The notes: a model not told the origin generated them from the sequence alone. A stretch of 64,000 nucleotides of DNA from Burkholderiales bacterium (GCA_026225235.1 JAMFSK010000025.1:1-64000), one strand, 5' to 3'. Positions 19,933 to 28,644 are shown, numbered from the stretch's first letter. Program-made: numbers and translations.

Positions 19933-21047
19933 CCGCCACCCTGCAACCCGACCTGTCGGTCGTGATCCCGATCTACAACGAGGAAGCCGGCCTGTCCGCC
20001 CTCTTCGGGCGTCTCTACCCGGCGCTCGATGCGCTGTCGTGCAGCTACGAGGTCATCTTCGTGAACGACGGCAGCCGCGACCGCTCGGCGTCCCTGCTTG
20101 CCGACCAGTGCCATGTGCGCGCCGACGTCACGCGCGTCGTACTGCTCAACGGCAATTACGGCCAGCACATGGCGATTCTCGCTGGCTTCGAGCAGGCCGT
20201 CGGCGAGATGATTGTCACACTCGACGCGGACTTGCAGAACCCGCCTGAGGAAATCGGCAAACTCGTCGACAAGATGCAGGAAGGCTACGACTACGTCGGC
20301 ACCATCCGCAAGCAGCGCCAGGACACGTATTTCCGCCGCAAGGCCTCGCGCGCGATGAACCGGCTGCGCGAGCGCATCACGCGCATCAAGATGACCGACC
20401 AGGGCTGCATGCTGCGCGCCTATAGCCGACGCATCGTCGAAACGATCAATCGCTGCGGCGAGGTCAACACCTTCATCCCGGCGCTCGCCTACACCTTCGC
20501 GCAGAACCCGGTTGAAATCGAGGTGGCGCACGAAGAACGCTTTGCGGGCGAATCGAAGTATTCGCTCTATAGCCTGATCCGGCTCAATTTCGACCTCGTC
20601 ACCGGCTTTTCGGTGGTTCCGCTGCAGTGGCTGTCGTTTATCGGCGTGGTGCTGTCGGTGCTCTCGGCGGGCCTGTTCCTGCTGCTGGTCATACGGCGCT
20701 TCATCCTGGGCTCGGAAGTTCAGGGTGTGTTCACCCTGTTCGCCATCACGTTCTTCCTGCTGGGCGTGATCCTGTTCGCACTCGGCCTGCTCGGCGAATA
20801 TATCGGGCGCATTTATCAGCAAGTGCGCGCACGGCCGCGCTACCTGATTGCGACGGTGCTCGACGAGCGCGCGACCGCGCTCGCCCAGCACCGCGGCAGC
20901 GAACACCTCGGGGCAAGCGGGCTGACGGGCGGCGCGTCTGAAGACTTCAGCCTCGACGCCGGCCGGCACCCGGGCGAAGCGATCAACGAAAACGTCGACG
21001 GCCTGCCAGAAGACCGCAGCATCCAGGCGCGGCAGGGCGGCCAATGA
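19929..21047 (+). CDS. arnC: Undecaprenyl-phosphate Ara4FN transferase ArnC
   Basis: 372-residue family 2 glycosyltransferase that attaches formylated Ara4N to undecaprenyl phosphate. The catalytic domain shows 'VVIPIYNEEAGL', 'FVNDGSRDRS', 'TLDADLQNPPEEI' (DXD-like) and 'QGCMLRAYSR'. Two C-terminal membrane helices lie near residues 230-290. Compared with the usual about 320 residues it has an extra tail of about 50 residues rich in Ala, Gly and charged residues, of unknown role. It overlaps arnB and the formyltransferase gene by ATGA-type junctions. Confidence 0.93.
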   Translation: MTATLQPDLSVVIPIYNEEAGLSALFGRLYPALDALSCSYEVIFVNDGSRDRSASLLADQCHVRADVTRVVLLNGNYGQHMAILAGFEQAVGEMIVTLDADLQNPPEEIGKLVDKMQEGYDYVGTIRKQRQDTYFRRKASRAMNRLRERITRIKMTDQGCMLRAYSRRIVETINRCGEVNTFIPALAYTFAQNPVEIEVAHEERFAGESKYSLYSLIRLNFDLVTGFSVVPLQWLSFIGVVLSVLSAGLFLLLVIRRFILGSEVQGVFTLFAITFFLLGVILFALGLLGEYIGRIYQQVRARPRYLIATVLDERATALAQHRGSEHLGASGLTGGASEDFSLDAGRHPGEAINENVDGLPEDRSIQARQGGQ

Positions 21048-21961
21048 GCGAACGCGCAGTCGTATTCGCCTACCACAACGTCGGCGTACGATGCCTGCAA
21101 GTGCTGCTCGCTCGCGGCGTGGACGTCGCGCTGGTGGTCACCCACGAAGACAACCCCGCCGAGAACATCTGGTTCGGCAGCGTGCGCGCCTTGGCCGCCG
21201 AGCACGGCATCGCCACGATCACGCCCGACGATCCGCGCTCGCCCGAGTTGTTCGAGGCAGTGCGCGCAGCGCGCCCTGACTTCATTTTTTCCGCCTACTA
21301 CCGGCATATGCTGCCGGTCAAACTACTGGCGCTCGCGCCGCGCGGCGCGTTCAATATGCATGGCTCGCTGCTGCCGAAATATCGGGGCCGCGTGCCGGTC
21401 AACTGGGCCGTGCTCAATGGCGAGACCGAGACCGGCGCAACGCTGCACGAGATGACCGCCAAGCCTGATGCGGGCGCGCTGATCGACCAGACGGCGGTGC
21501 CGATCCTGCCCGACGACACGGCCGGCCAGGTATTCGACAAAGTCACGGTCGCCGCCGAGCAAACGCTGTGGCGCGTGCTGCCCGCATTGCTCGCAGGCAA
21601 CGCGCCGCGCCTGCCCAACGAGCGCGCACAAGGCAGTTACTACGGTGGCCGCAAGCCCGAAGATGGCCGCATCGACTGGAGCCAACCGGCCCAGCAGGTC
21701 TACAACCTCGTGCGTGCAGTCGCACCGCCCTATCCGGGCGCTTTCACCGATCTGGCAGAGCAGCGTTTCGTGATCGCGCGCGCACGCCCTGCACCAGGCC
21801 GGTTCGCGAATTTGCCGACGGGCTTGCAGGTAGAGGATAATGCGCTCCTTGGCGTCTGCGGCGACGGCCGCGCCCTCGTGATCCACGAACTCTGGCACGA
21901 CGGCCGCGCGATCGAACCGGCTGCTTTTGCCCGCCTCATCCACTCTTCTCGTCATTCATGA
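21044..21961 (+). CDS. arnA: UDP-Ara4N formyltransferase (ArnA N-terminal activity)
   Basis: 305-residue stand-alone formyltransferase equivalent to the N-terminal half of enterobacterial ArnA. It transfers a formyl group from N10-formyl-tetrahydrofolate to UDP-Ara4N. The catalytic Asn-His pair is in 'FNMHGSLLPKYRGRVPVNW', and the partner Asp follows in 'EMTAKPDAGALID'. A C-terminal OB-like domain (about 205-300) is present. In Escherichia coli this domain is fused to a decarboxylase; here the two are separate genes with overlapping ends (ATG of the next gene at 21958). Confidence 0.92.
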   Translation: MSERAVVFAYHNVGVRCLQVLLARGVDVALVVTHEDNPAENIWFGSVRALAAEHGIATITPDDPRSPELFEAVRAARPDFIFSAYYRHMLPVKLLALAPRGAFNMHGSLLPKYRGRVPVNWAVLNGETETGATLHEMTAKPDAGALIDQTAVPILPDDTAGQVFDKVTVAAEQTLWRVLPALLAGNAPRLPNERAQGSYYGGRKPEDGRIDWSQPAQQVYNLVRAVAPPYPGAFTDLAEQRFVIARARPAPGRFANLPTGLQVEDNALLGVCGDGRALVIHELWHDGRAIEPAAFARLIHSSRHS

Positions 21962-22998
21962 AAAAAGTCCTGATCCTCGGCGTCAACGGTTTCATTGGCC
22001 ATCATCTTTCCAAGCGGATTCTCGAAACGACCGACTGGGAAGTGTATGGGATGGACATGCAGACCGACCGCCTCGGCGACCTCGTCAAGCACGAGCGGAT
22101 GCATTTCTTCGAAGGCGATATCACGATCAACAAGGAATGGGTCGAATACCACGTGCGCAAATGCGACGTGATCCTGCCCCTCGTCGCGATCGCGACACCG
22201 GCGACCTATGTCAAGCAGCCCCTGCGCGTGTTCGAACTCGATTTCGAGGCGAACCTGCCGATCGTGCGTTCGGCCGTCAAGTACGGCAAGCATCTGGTCT
22301 TCCCGTCGACCTCCGAGGTCTACGGCATGAGCCCCGACGCGGAATTCGACCCGGAGGCGTCGCCGCTGACCTATGGCCCGATCAACAAACCGCGCTGGAT
22401 CTACGCGTGCTCGAAGCAGCTAATGGACCGTGTGATCTGGGGCTATGGGATGGAAGGCCTGAATTTCACCCTGTTCCGCCCGTTCAACTGGATCGGCCCG
22501 GGTCTCGACTCGATCTACACGCCCAAGGAAGGTAGCTCGCGCGTGGTCACGCAGTTCCTCGGCAATATCGTGCGCGGCAAGAACATCAGCCTGGTGGACG
22601 GCGGCCAGCAAAAGCGGGCCTTCACCGATATCGACGACGGCATCAGCGCGCTGATGAAGATCATCGCGAACAAGGATGGCATCGCGACGGGCAAGATCTA
22701 CAACATCGGCAACCCGACCAATAACTTCTCAGTGCGCGAACTCGCCAACATGATGCTGAAGCTGGCTCGCGAGATCACCGAGTACGCCGAGACGGCTGGT
22801 CAGGTCGAGCTCGTCGAGACCTCGTCGAACGCTTACTACGGCGAGGGCTATCAGGACGTGCAGAATCGCGTGCCGAAGATCACCAATACGATGGAAGAGC
22901 TCGACTGGAAGCCCGTGTCGACGATGGACACCGCACTGCGCAAAATCTTCGAGGCCTATCGCGAGCAGGTTGCCGAAGCCCGCGCGCTCGTGGAATAA
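21958..22998 (+). CDS. UDP-glucuronic acid decarboxylase (ArnA C-terminal activity)
   Basis: 346-residue short-chain dehydrogenase equivalent to the C-terminal half of ArnA. It oxidises and decarboxylates UDP-glucuronate to UDP-4-ketopentose with NAD. NAD-binding 'LILGVNGFIGHHLSK' starts at residue 4. Catalytic Ser/Thr-Glu are in 'PSTSEVYGM', the Tyr-x3-Lys pair is in 'IYACSKQLMD', and the Asn/Arg signature 'FRPFNWIGPG' fits the family. 'YYGEGYQDVQNRVP' is the ArnA-type loop. It is coupled to the formyltransferase gene, so the two activities are made together although not fused. Confidence 0.93.
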   Translation: MKKVLILGVNGFIGHHLSKRILETTDWEVYGMDMQTDRLGDLVKHERMHFFEGDITINKEWVEYHVRKCDVILPLVAIATPATYVKQPLRVFELDFEANLPIVRSAVKYGKHLVFPSTSEVYGMSPDAEFDPEASPLTYGPINKPRWIYACSKQLMDRVIWGYGMEGLNFTLFRPFNWIGPGLDSIYTPKEGSSRVVTQFLGNIVRGKNISLVDGGQQKRAFTDIDDGISALMKIIANKDGIATGKIYNIGNPTNNFSVRELANMMLKLAREITEYAETAGQVELVETSSNAYYGEGYQDVQNRVPKITNTMEELDWKPVSTMDTALRKIFEAYREQVAEARALVE

Positions 22999-23005
22999 CC
23001 CAGGC

Positions 23006-23902
23006 ATGGGCCGGATTGCGCTGAAAATCGACGTCGACACCCTGCGTGGAACGCGCGAAGGCGTGCCGAACCTGGCACGCATTCTCGATCGTGCCCGCGC
23101 ACGGGCCACCTTTCTGTTCAGCCTGGGGCCGGACCACACAGGCTGGGCCTTGCGCCGGGTGTTTCGCCCGGGCTTCCTCAAGAAAGTGTCACGGACTTCG
23201 GTGGTCGAGCACTATGGGGTGAAGACGCTGATGTATGGCGTGCTGTTGCCGGGTCCGGATATCGGCCGGCGCGCGGCCGCGCAGATGCGGGCGATCCGCG
23301 ATGCGGGCTTCGAGTGCGGGATCCATACCTGGGATCACGTCCTCTGGCACGACAACGTGCGAGAACGCGACCGCGAGTGGACCATCGAGCAGATGACCAA
23401 CAGCTACAGGCGTTATGCCGAAGTGTTCGGTGCCCCGCCCGCGACCCACGGCGCTGCGGGATGGCAGATGAACGAACACGCGTTCCAGCAGATCGACACC
23501 TGGGGCATGCGCTACGCATCGGATGGCCGCGGCCATGGTCCCTACCGACCCTGCGTGGACGGTGAGCCGCTGCGTCACGTGCAGATGCCGACCACGCTGC
23601 CCACCTTCGACGAAGTGCTGGGGATCGACGGCGTCGACGAGACGAGCATCGCCGCCAAGATGCTATCGCTGACGGCAGCCAACGATCGCGACCATGTCTT
23701 CACGTTGCACGCCGAGCTCGAGGGCCAGAAACTGGCACCCGCGTTCGAACAGCTGTTGGAAGGCTGGCGCGCCCAGGGTCATCAGCTGGTTGCGATGGCC
23801 GACTATTATGCGGCGCTGGACCTCTCGCAGGTTCCGAGCGCCGATATCGCGTGGGGCGAAGTGCCGGGTCGTTCGGGCGAGTTGATCGTCCAGTCCCTCT
23901 GA
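23006..23902 (+). CDS. arnD: 4-deoxy-4-formamido-L-arabinose-phosphoundecaprenol deformylase ArnD
   Basis: 298-residue NodB-type polysaccharide deacetylase that removes the formyl group after transfer to undecaprenyl phosphate, committing Ara4N to export. The metal-binding start 'LKIDVDTLRGTREGVPNL', 'GIHTWDHVLWH' (His motif) and 'PATHGAAGWQMNE' are ArnD hallmarks. The start ATG at 23006 is eight bases after the decarboxylase stop; the track ORF begins earlier inside that gene. Last gene of the Ara4N operon. Confidence 0.94.
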   Translation: MGRIALKIDVDTLRGTREGVPNLARILDRARARATFLFSLGPDHTGWALRRVFRPGFLKKVSRTSVVEHYGVKTLMYGVLLPGPDIGRRAAAQMRAIRDAGFECGIHTWDHVLWHDNVRERDREWTIEQMTNSYRRYAEVFGAPPATHGAAGWQMNEHAFQQIDTWGMRYASDGRGHGPYRPCVDGEPLRHVQMPTTLPTFDEVLGIDGVDETSIAAKMLSLTAANDRDHVFTLHAELEGQKLAPAFEQLLEGWRAQGHQLVAMADYYAALDLSQVPSADIAWGEVPGRSGELIVQSL

Positions 23903-24022
23903 CACGGGTCGTCACGCACCGAGATCGAATCCGCCCGTTCCCGGTCGACAGGCAGGCACGTGGAGTGCACTGCGCCGGAGCGGGCCTTGAACCTGCGTTG
24001 TTTTTCAATTCTGGAGAACCTT

Positions 24023-24484
24023 GTGCCTGTCGCACTCGATCAAGCCGTCCCCGATTTCACCGCAGCAGCGACCGGCAGCCCGTTTACGCTGTCCGCCCAG
24101 CGCGGCAAGAAACTCGTGCTGTATTTCTATCCGAAGGACAACACCCCCGGCTGCACGACCGAGGGCATGAATTTTCGCGACATGTATCCGCAATTCGAAG
24201 CCGCGGGTGCGGACATCGTCGGCATCTCGCGCGACAGCGTGAAATCGCATGAAAACTTCAAGTCGAAGCTCGAGCTGCCGTTTACATTGATATCGGACGG
24301 CGACGAAGCAGTGTGTGCGCTGTTCGGCGTCATCAAGATGAAAAAGATGTACGGCAAGGAGGTGCGGGGCATCGAACGCTCGACCTTTCTGATCGACGGC
24401 GACGGTGTGCTGCGGCGCGAATGGCGTGGCGTGAAGGTCGCCGGCCATATCGACGACGTGCTCGCCAACGTCAAGAGTGTGTAG
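24023..24484 (+). CDS. bcp: Thioredoxin-dependent thiol peroxidase, Bcp/PrxQ family
   Basis: 153-residue peroxiredoxin reducing hydrogen and organic peroxides in the cytoplasm. The peroxidatic cysteine is C44 in 'KDNTPGCTTEG'. The resolving cysteine found five residues later in the Escherichia coli protein is missing (Met/Asn there); C98 in 'DEAVCALFG' is the only other cysteine, so this is the one-Cys or C-terminal-resolving subtype. The start is a GTG at 24023 with a GGAG Shine-Dalgarno; an ORF from 23960 lacks one. A hairpin terminator lies about 155 bases downstream. Confidence 0.92.
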   Translation: MPVALDQAVPDFTAAATGSPFTLSAQRGKKLVLYFYPKDNTPGCTTEGMNFRDMYPQFEAAGADIVGISRDSVKSHENFKSKLELPFTLISDGDEAVCALFGVIKMKKMYGKEVRGIERSTFLIDGDGVLRREWRGVKVAGHIDDVLANVKSV

Positions 24485-24637
24485 ATTTTGCGGTGATGCA
24501 ACGACGGCCTTGCAGCCGTCTCTGTACATCGTCTAAGTGGAGCGTTATAGTCGTTCGCAATGATGGACTGTAAAGCCGACTCTCTCTGGATGGACTGCGG
24601 TGCAGGTAAAACTGGCGCCGCCTTGACTGTCATCCCG
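24485..24637 (+). other. Long 3' region between the bcp stop and its terminator
   Basis: About 150 bases without a convincing ORF lie between the bcp stop and its terminator. It could be a long 3' UTR or hold a 3'-derived small RNA ending at the terminator. No clear promoter was seen. Confidence 0.3.
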
Positions 24638-24680
24638 AACGCCGCTGTCCCCTTGACGGGACCGCGGCGTTTTTGTTTTT
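24638..24680 (+). terminator. Intrinsic terminator after bcp
   Basis: Stem AACGCCGC / GCGGCGTT, with an inner GTCCC/GGGAC stem, is followed by a T-rich run (TTTTTGTTTTT). The remaining bases up to phoH (24681-24872) hold no gene that I can support. Confidence 0.88.
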
Positions 24681-24872
24681 GATTCGCGTGTTTTTGTGGT
24701 GTTTTTTGCTGTGTCTTTCATTGAGTTTTGACCTGAGCATTCGAGGAGCCGATGACACGATAGGCGACAGGCGCATAGCCCAAGAGCGGCGCCGTTAAAC
24801 ACTGCTCCCCGCGCACCACGCGGTGAGTCATGCTGCGGCGCACAAGCTGACCGACATTGCTGAGAGGATTCC

Positions 24873-26801
24873 ATGCCTTTGCCTACCCTGCCGAGCAAAC
24901 TCGGCGACATGTTGTCTGCGGATGAATACTCCGCCAAGGCCAAGCCGTCGGCGCGTGGCCCCAGGAAACAGCCGAGCGAAGCGGATGCCGCCGCGTCCCG
25001 ACGTCCCAACCTAGTCGCGGTGCCGTCGTCCGTTCCGGTCGCCCAGACCGCCGCTGCGCCCGAAGCGCCCTTGCCCCGCAGTCGCAGAAGCACGCAGACC
25101 GCCGCGCTGCTTAAGCCCGCGGTGCCCGCTGTAGCGCCAGCCGTTGCGGCCGACGACAGTGTCGAGACGACTGCCGTGACCGCCAATACGGTCGCTGAAG
25201 CGACGCAAGCCGCCCCGAGCACCGGCAAGTCACGCGGGGCGCGGCGTGCTGAAGTGGCCGCTGCATTCGAACCCGCTGTCGAAACCGTCGAAGCACCGCA
25301 GGCGCGTGGCGACTCGGCGCCGGCCGCCACCCCGCCGGGTGCCGCACGCGGCGCTGCTGCCGGGACCGGCAAAAAAGGCGGCCGCGGCAAGCAGACTACG
25401 CCAATGCCGGGCAAGCTTTTCGTGCTCGACACCAACGTCCTGATGCATGATCCGTCGAGCCTGTTCCGCTTCGAGGAACACGACGTGTATCTGCCGATGA
25501 TGACGCTCGAAGAGCTCGACAACCACAAGAAAGGAATGTCGGAAGTCGCGCGAAACGCGCGTCAGGTCAGTCGTACCCTCGATGCGCTGGTCGCCGATAC
25601 GGGGAACCTGCTCACGGCGGGTATTCCGCTGTCGCGCCTGGGCAATCGCGAAGCGGCCGGGAATCTGTTTTTCCAGACCACGCTCAACGAGATCGCCCCG
25701 GTTGAAGGCTTGCCCGAAGGCAAGGCGGACAACCAGATCCTCGGTGTCGTGCGTGCCTTGCAGGCACAACAGCCCGACCGTCAGGTCGTATTGGTGTCGA
25801 AAGACATCAATATGCGAATCAAGGCCCATGCACTCGGCCTGCCGGCGGAAGACTACTTCAACGACCAAGTTCTGGAAGACAAGGACCTGCTCTACCCCGG
25901 CGTCCTGTCGCTGCCGCTCGATTTCTGGAGCAAGCACGGCAAGGGCATGGAGAGCTGGCAAGACACCAAGACCGGCACCACCTATTACCGTGTGACCGGC
26001 CCCTTGTGCGGATCGATGCTGGTCAACGAGTTTGTCTATCTCGAACCGCGTAACGGCGAACCTGCTTTCCACGCACAGGTTCGCGAGATCAACGGCAAGA
26101 CGGCCCTGCTGCAGACGCTGCGCGACTATGGTCATCACAAGAACAACGTGTGGGGCATCACCGCTCGCAATCGCGAACAGAACTTCGCGCTGAACTTGTT
26201 GATGAATCCGGAAGTCGACTTTGTCACCCTGCTCGGCCAGGCTGGCACCGGCAAGACCTTGATGGCGCTCGCGGCGGGTCTGGCACAAGTGCTTGACGAC
26301 AAACGCTACAACGAGATCATCGTCACGCGCGCGACCGTGCCGGTCGGCGAAGACATCGGTTTCCTGCCGGGTACCGAGGAAGAGAAGATGCAGCCATGGA
26401 TGGGTGCATTCGACGACAACCTCGAAGTCCTTCAGAAGACCGACGATGCAGCGGGCGAATGGGGCCGCGCGGCGACGCAGGAACTGATCCGCTCACGGCT
26501 CAAGGTCAAGAGCATGAACTTCATGCGCGGACGCACCTTCGTCGACAAGTACGTGATCATCGATGAAGCGCAAAACCTGACGCCCAAGCAAATGAAAACG
26601 CTGGTCACGCGCGCGGGTCCGGGTACCAAGATCATCTGCCTCGGCAATATCGCGCAGATCGATACGCCGTACCTGACCGAAGGCAGTTCGGGCCTGACCT
26701 ACGTGGTGGATCGTTTCAAGGGCTGGCGGCATAGCGGCCATGTCACGCTCGCTCGCGGTGAACGTTCGCGGCTGGCCGATTATGCGTCGGAGATTCTGTA
26801 G
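24873..26801 (+). CDS. phoH: PIN-domain PhoH family ATPase
   Basis: 642-residue protein of the PhoH2 type: a PIN ribonuclease domain fused to a PhoH RNA-helicase-like ATPase. The PIN domain begins at about residue 182 ('KLFVLDTNVLMHDP') with acidic residues in 'MMTLEELDNHKKG' and 'VSKDINMR'. The PhoH domain has Walker A 'GQAGTGKT' near residue 454 and 'YVIIDEAQNL' as Walker B. A likely role is RNA unwinding and cleavage. Residues 20-180 are an Ala/Pro/Thr-rich disordered extension. The ATG has a GAGG Shine-Dalgarno. Confidence 0.9.
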   Translation: MPLPTLPSKLGDMLSADEYSAKAKPSARGPRKQPSEADAAASRRPNLVAVPSSVPVAQTAAAPEAPLPRSRRSTQTAALLKPAVPAVAPAVAADDSVETTAVTANTVAEATQAAPSTGKSRGARRAEVAAAFEPAVETVEAPQARGDSAPAATPPGAARGAAAGTGKKGGRGKQTTPMPGKLFVLDTNVLMHDPSSLFRFEEHDVYLPMMTLEELDNHKKGMSEVARNARQVSRTLDALVADTGNLLTAGIPLSRLGNREAAGNLFFQTTLNEIAPVEGLPEGKADNQILGVVRALQAQQPDRQVVLVSKDINMRIKAHALGLPAEDYFNDQVLEDKDLLYPGVLSLPLDFWSKHGKGMESWQDTKTGTTYYRVTGPLCGSMLVNEFVYLEPRNGEPAFHAQVREINGKTALLQTLRDYGHHKNNVWGITARNREQNFALNLLMNPEVDFVTLLGQAGTGKTLMALAAGLAQVLDDKRYNEIIVTRATVPVGEDIGFLPGTEEEKMQPWMGAFDDNLEVLQKTDDAAGEWGRAATQELIRSRLKVKSMNFMRGRTFVDKYVIIDEAQNLTPKQMKTLVTRAGPGTKIICLGNIAQIDTPYLTEGSSGLTYVVDRFKGWRHSGHVTLARGERSRLADYASEIL

Positions 26802-26809
26802 TCGGCGCT

Positions 26810-26833
26810 TCTCGGGTCAGGTTTGACCCGAGA
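26810..26833 (+). other. Perfect inverted repeat after phoH
   Basis: A ten-base stem (TCTCGGGTCA / TGACCCGAGA) with a four-base loop lies just after the phoH stop. There is no T-run, so it may stabilise the mRNA end rather than terminate. Confidence 0.5.
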
Positions 26834-26915
26834 GGTCCGGGCCGGTGCAGCGACGCGTCGAAGCCGTTGCTGACCTGGGTTGCCTCGGACGCCGGCATCA
26901 ACGCCTTGTTTCAAA

Positions 26916-26955
26916 GAACGGGCCGATCTCATGAATGGGATCGGCCCGTTTTCTT
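26916..26955 (+). terminator. Intrinsic terminator downstream of phoH
   Basis: Stem AACGGGCCGATC / GATCGGCCCGTT with a ten-base loop is followed by TTTCTT. It lies about 115 bases after the phoH stop. Confidence 0.88.
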
Positions 26956-27000
26956 ATGGTCTTTTATCTTTTATCTTTTCTCTTTTGCCTATCGCATGCC
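26956..27000. other. Pyrimidine-rich low-GC tract
   Basis: A tract of repeated CTTTTAT / CTTTTCT units, much lower in GC than its surroundings. It starts the gene-poor stretch that runs to the NlpC gene at 27402. Confidence 0.4.
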
Positions 27001-27315
27001 TTAGACGTGCCAGACGCGGTCGAGCAAAAAATGCGTTTGACCCCGTGCTTGGGGAAAGCCTTCTGTGAGCGGAATCTTGATCTGAAGCTGGAGGGCCTTG
27101 CTGATGGCTGCGCCTGCTTCGCGAATCGCATCCGCGTCCCCTTCAAGTCCCATCTGACTTAGCATGGCTGGGAGCTCGTTTTTTTGCAGATGACACCTGT
27201 TCAGATTTTCACGTTTCGCTCGAGCCGGGCCAATTAAATACCTCGGCGCGCCCGGCTATCGAATCAGCAAGAAAGCCACGCCCCGCCAGCGCTTGAACTT
27301 AAAGTGCTTTCTCAA
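27001..27315 (-). pseudogene. Possible decayed gene, unknown family
   Basis: Not in the ORF track. On the minus strand a TTG at 27315 opens about 19 codons (including 'KRWRGVAFLLIR'), ends at a TAG (27256-27258), and the same frame then continues without stops for 85 codons to TAA at 27001. The continuation includes 'RAKRENLNRCHLQKNEL', 'DADAIREAGAAISKALQ' and 'QTHFLLDRVWHV'. The amino-acid composition looks like real protein. The only ATG in the second part is at 27165, which would give a 54-residue product. I do not recognise the family. Either an old gene broken by an in-frame stop, or a short real gene starting at 27165, or chance. Confidence 0.3.
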
Positions 27316-27401
27316 CTATGTGATTCAAGCCTATGATGTGCGCTGGTCTGCTCCGAGGCCATGCTGGCTGAACTTGCGCCGTGCGGCCTCCTCGTCTTCC
27401 G

Positions 27402-28556
27402 ATGCTGCGAGTCTTTTTACTGATGATCGTGCTCGCGCTGGCCGCGTGCTCCAGCGTGCCGACGCGCCAGAGCTCGGCAGGCATGCCGACTGGCGCTGCG
27501 CCGCGTGCGTGGAAGCCGCCGGCGGACCTGCCCGTCTTTGTCGACCACAGCGTGGGCGAAGAAGAAGTCTCGATTCAGGCCATGAGCCTCGTCGGTGTGC
27601 CCTATCGCTGGGGCGGCAATACACCCGATGCGGGTTTCGATTGCAGCGGGCTGGTGCGGTATGTCGTCGCACGCGCCGCACGGGTCGACTTGCCCCGGAC
27701 GACATCTGAAATGAGCCTCGTGGGCAATTCGATCGAGCCTGGCGAGGTCGCGCCTGGCGACCTTATTTTCTTCAATACCACCGGACGTCCTCATTCTCAT
27801 GTTGGGATCTACGTCGGCGGCTATCGCTTCGTGAACGCTCCGTCGACCGGTGGTACCGTTCGTATCGACTACATCTCCAATCCGTATTGGGCCAAGCGCT
27901 TCGACGGCATTCGGCGGGTCGCCGCAACGAACAAGTCGGCTACCCCATTCGATGCACCTCGGCTTGTGACTTCTGTGGCGCCGGAACCGTCGGCCACGAG
28001 ACCGGTGACCCGAGTGACCGAAAACATGCCAGAACGAGCGGTGCCTGTGACTGCGGTCGCGGCCTATGAAGTGCCAGCCCAGCAAGATGGGCGTCTGGTG
28101 CCCGCAGCGACCACTGTCTCACCTGCTGCCACTGTGCCAACTATGGCTGCGGCGCCTGTCTCTCGTGTCGCACCCGTTACCGCTCTTGCGCCCGTTGCGG
28201 CTGTTGCACAGCCCGATCCATACGAGCCGCCAATACCCCATCTCGCCCCTGCGGCGCAAGCGTCGATCTCGCCATCTGGCCAGGCAAATACCGCAGCCGC
28301 CGATGCGTTTGAGCCACCTCCGCCGTCACGCGTCGCTGCCGAATCCCAGGCGGCAGCAGAGCATGCCGCTGCCATCGACCCGATTGCTGCGTTTGCAGGT
28401 TCGAACAACGGCGCTTCCCGCACAGAAAGCACGCGTGAAGAAGTTCCGGTTCGCGCCGCGACGGGTGAGACCCGCCCTGAAGGCCGCGCGACGCATTGGT
28501 CAGGCTCGCCGGCAGCGACCGACGACCCCATCGCCCGGTTTGCGAACGGAGGCTAG
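27402..28556 (+). CDS. NlpC/P60-family peptidoglycan endopeptidase lipoprotein
   Basis: 384-residue secreted cell-wall hydrolase, probably cutting peptide stems of peptidoglycan. A lipoprotein signal ends at C16 ('LALAAC'). The NlpC/P60 domain (about 55-165) has catalytic C81 in 'GFDCSGLVRYV' and His in 'PHSHVGIYVGG'. 'GVPYRWGG' precedes it as usual. Residues 175-384 are a long Ala/Pro/Val-rich tail without a recognisable fold, perhaps a spacer through the periplasm. I took the ATG at 27402, which begins the signal peptide directly; the GTG at 27381 would add seven residues. A terminator follows. Confidence 0.9.
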   Translation: MLRVFLLMIVLALAACSSVPTRQSSAGMPTGAAPRAWKPPADLPVFVDHSVGEEEVSIQAMSLVGVPYRWGGNTPDAGFDCSGLVRYVVARAARVDLPRTTSEMSLVGNSIEPGEVAPGDLIFFNTTGRPHSHVGIYVGGYRFVNAPSTGGTVRIDYISNPYWAKRFDGIRRVAATNKSATPFDAPRLVTSVAPEPSATRPVTRVTENMPERAVPVTAVAAYEVPAQQDGRLVPAATTVSPAATVPTMAAAPVSRVAPVTALAPVAAVAQPDPYEPPIPHLAPAAQASISPSGQANTAAADAFEPPPPSRVAAESQAAAEHAAAIDPIAAFAGSNNGASRTESTREEVPVRAATGETRPEGRATHWSGSPAATDDPIARFANGG

Positions 28557-28603
28557 GCGCCCAACGGCGGCCGATCAAGCGTAGCGAATATTGAGCACGC
28601 AAA

Positions 28604-28644
28604 AGAAAGGCGTTTGGCCGCAAAGCCAACCGCCTTTCGTTTTC
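28604..28644. terminator. Intrinsic terminator between the NlpC gene and pit (likely bidirectional)
   Basis: Stem GAAAGGCG.TTGGC / GCCAA.CGCCTTTC around CGCAAA, with A-rich flank on the left and CGTTTTCT on the right. It lies between convergent genes. Confidence 0.8.

Noticed and set aside
19749-21044. 431-codon minus-strand ORF opposite arnC
   Set aside because: Antisense of arnB/arnC with no domain; arnC is intact and coupled to its neighbours.
26935-27162. 75-codon plus-strand ORF after phoH
   Set aside because: Begins inside the terminator hairpin and the pyrimidine tract, with no Shine-Dalgarno and no family resemblance.
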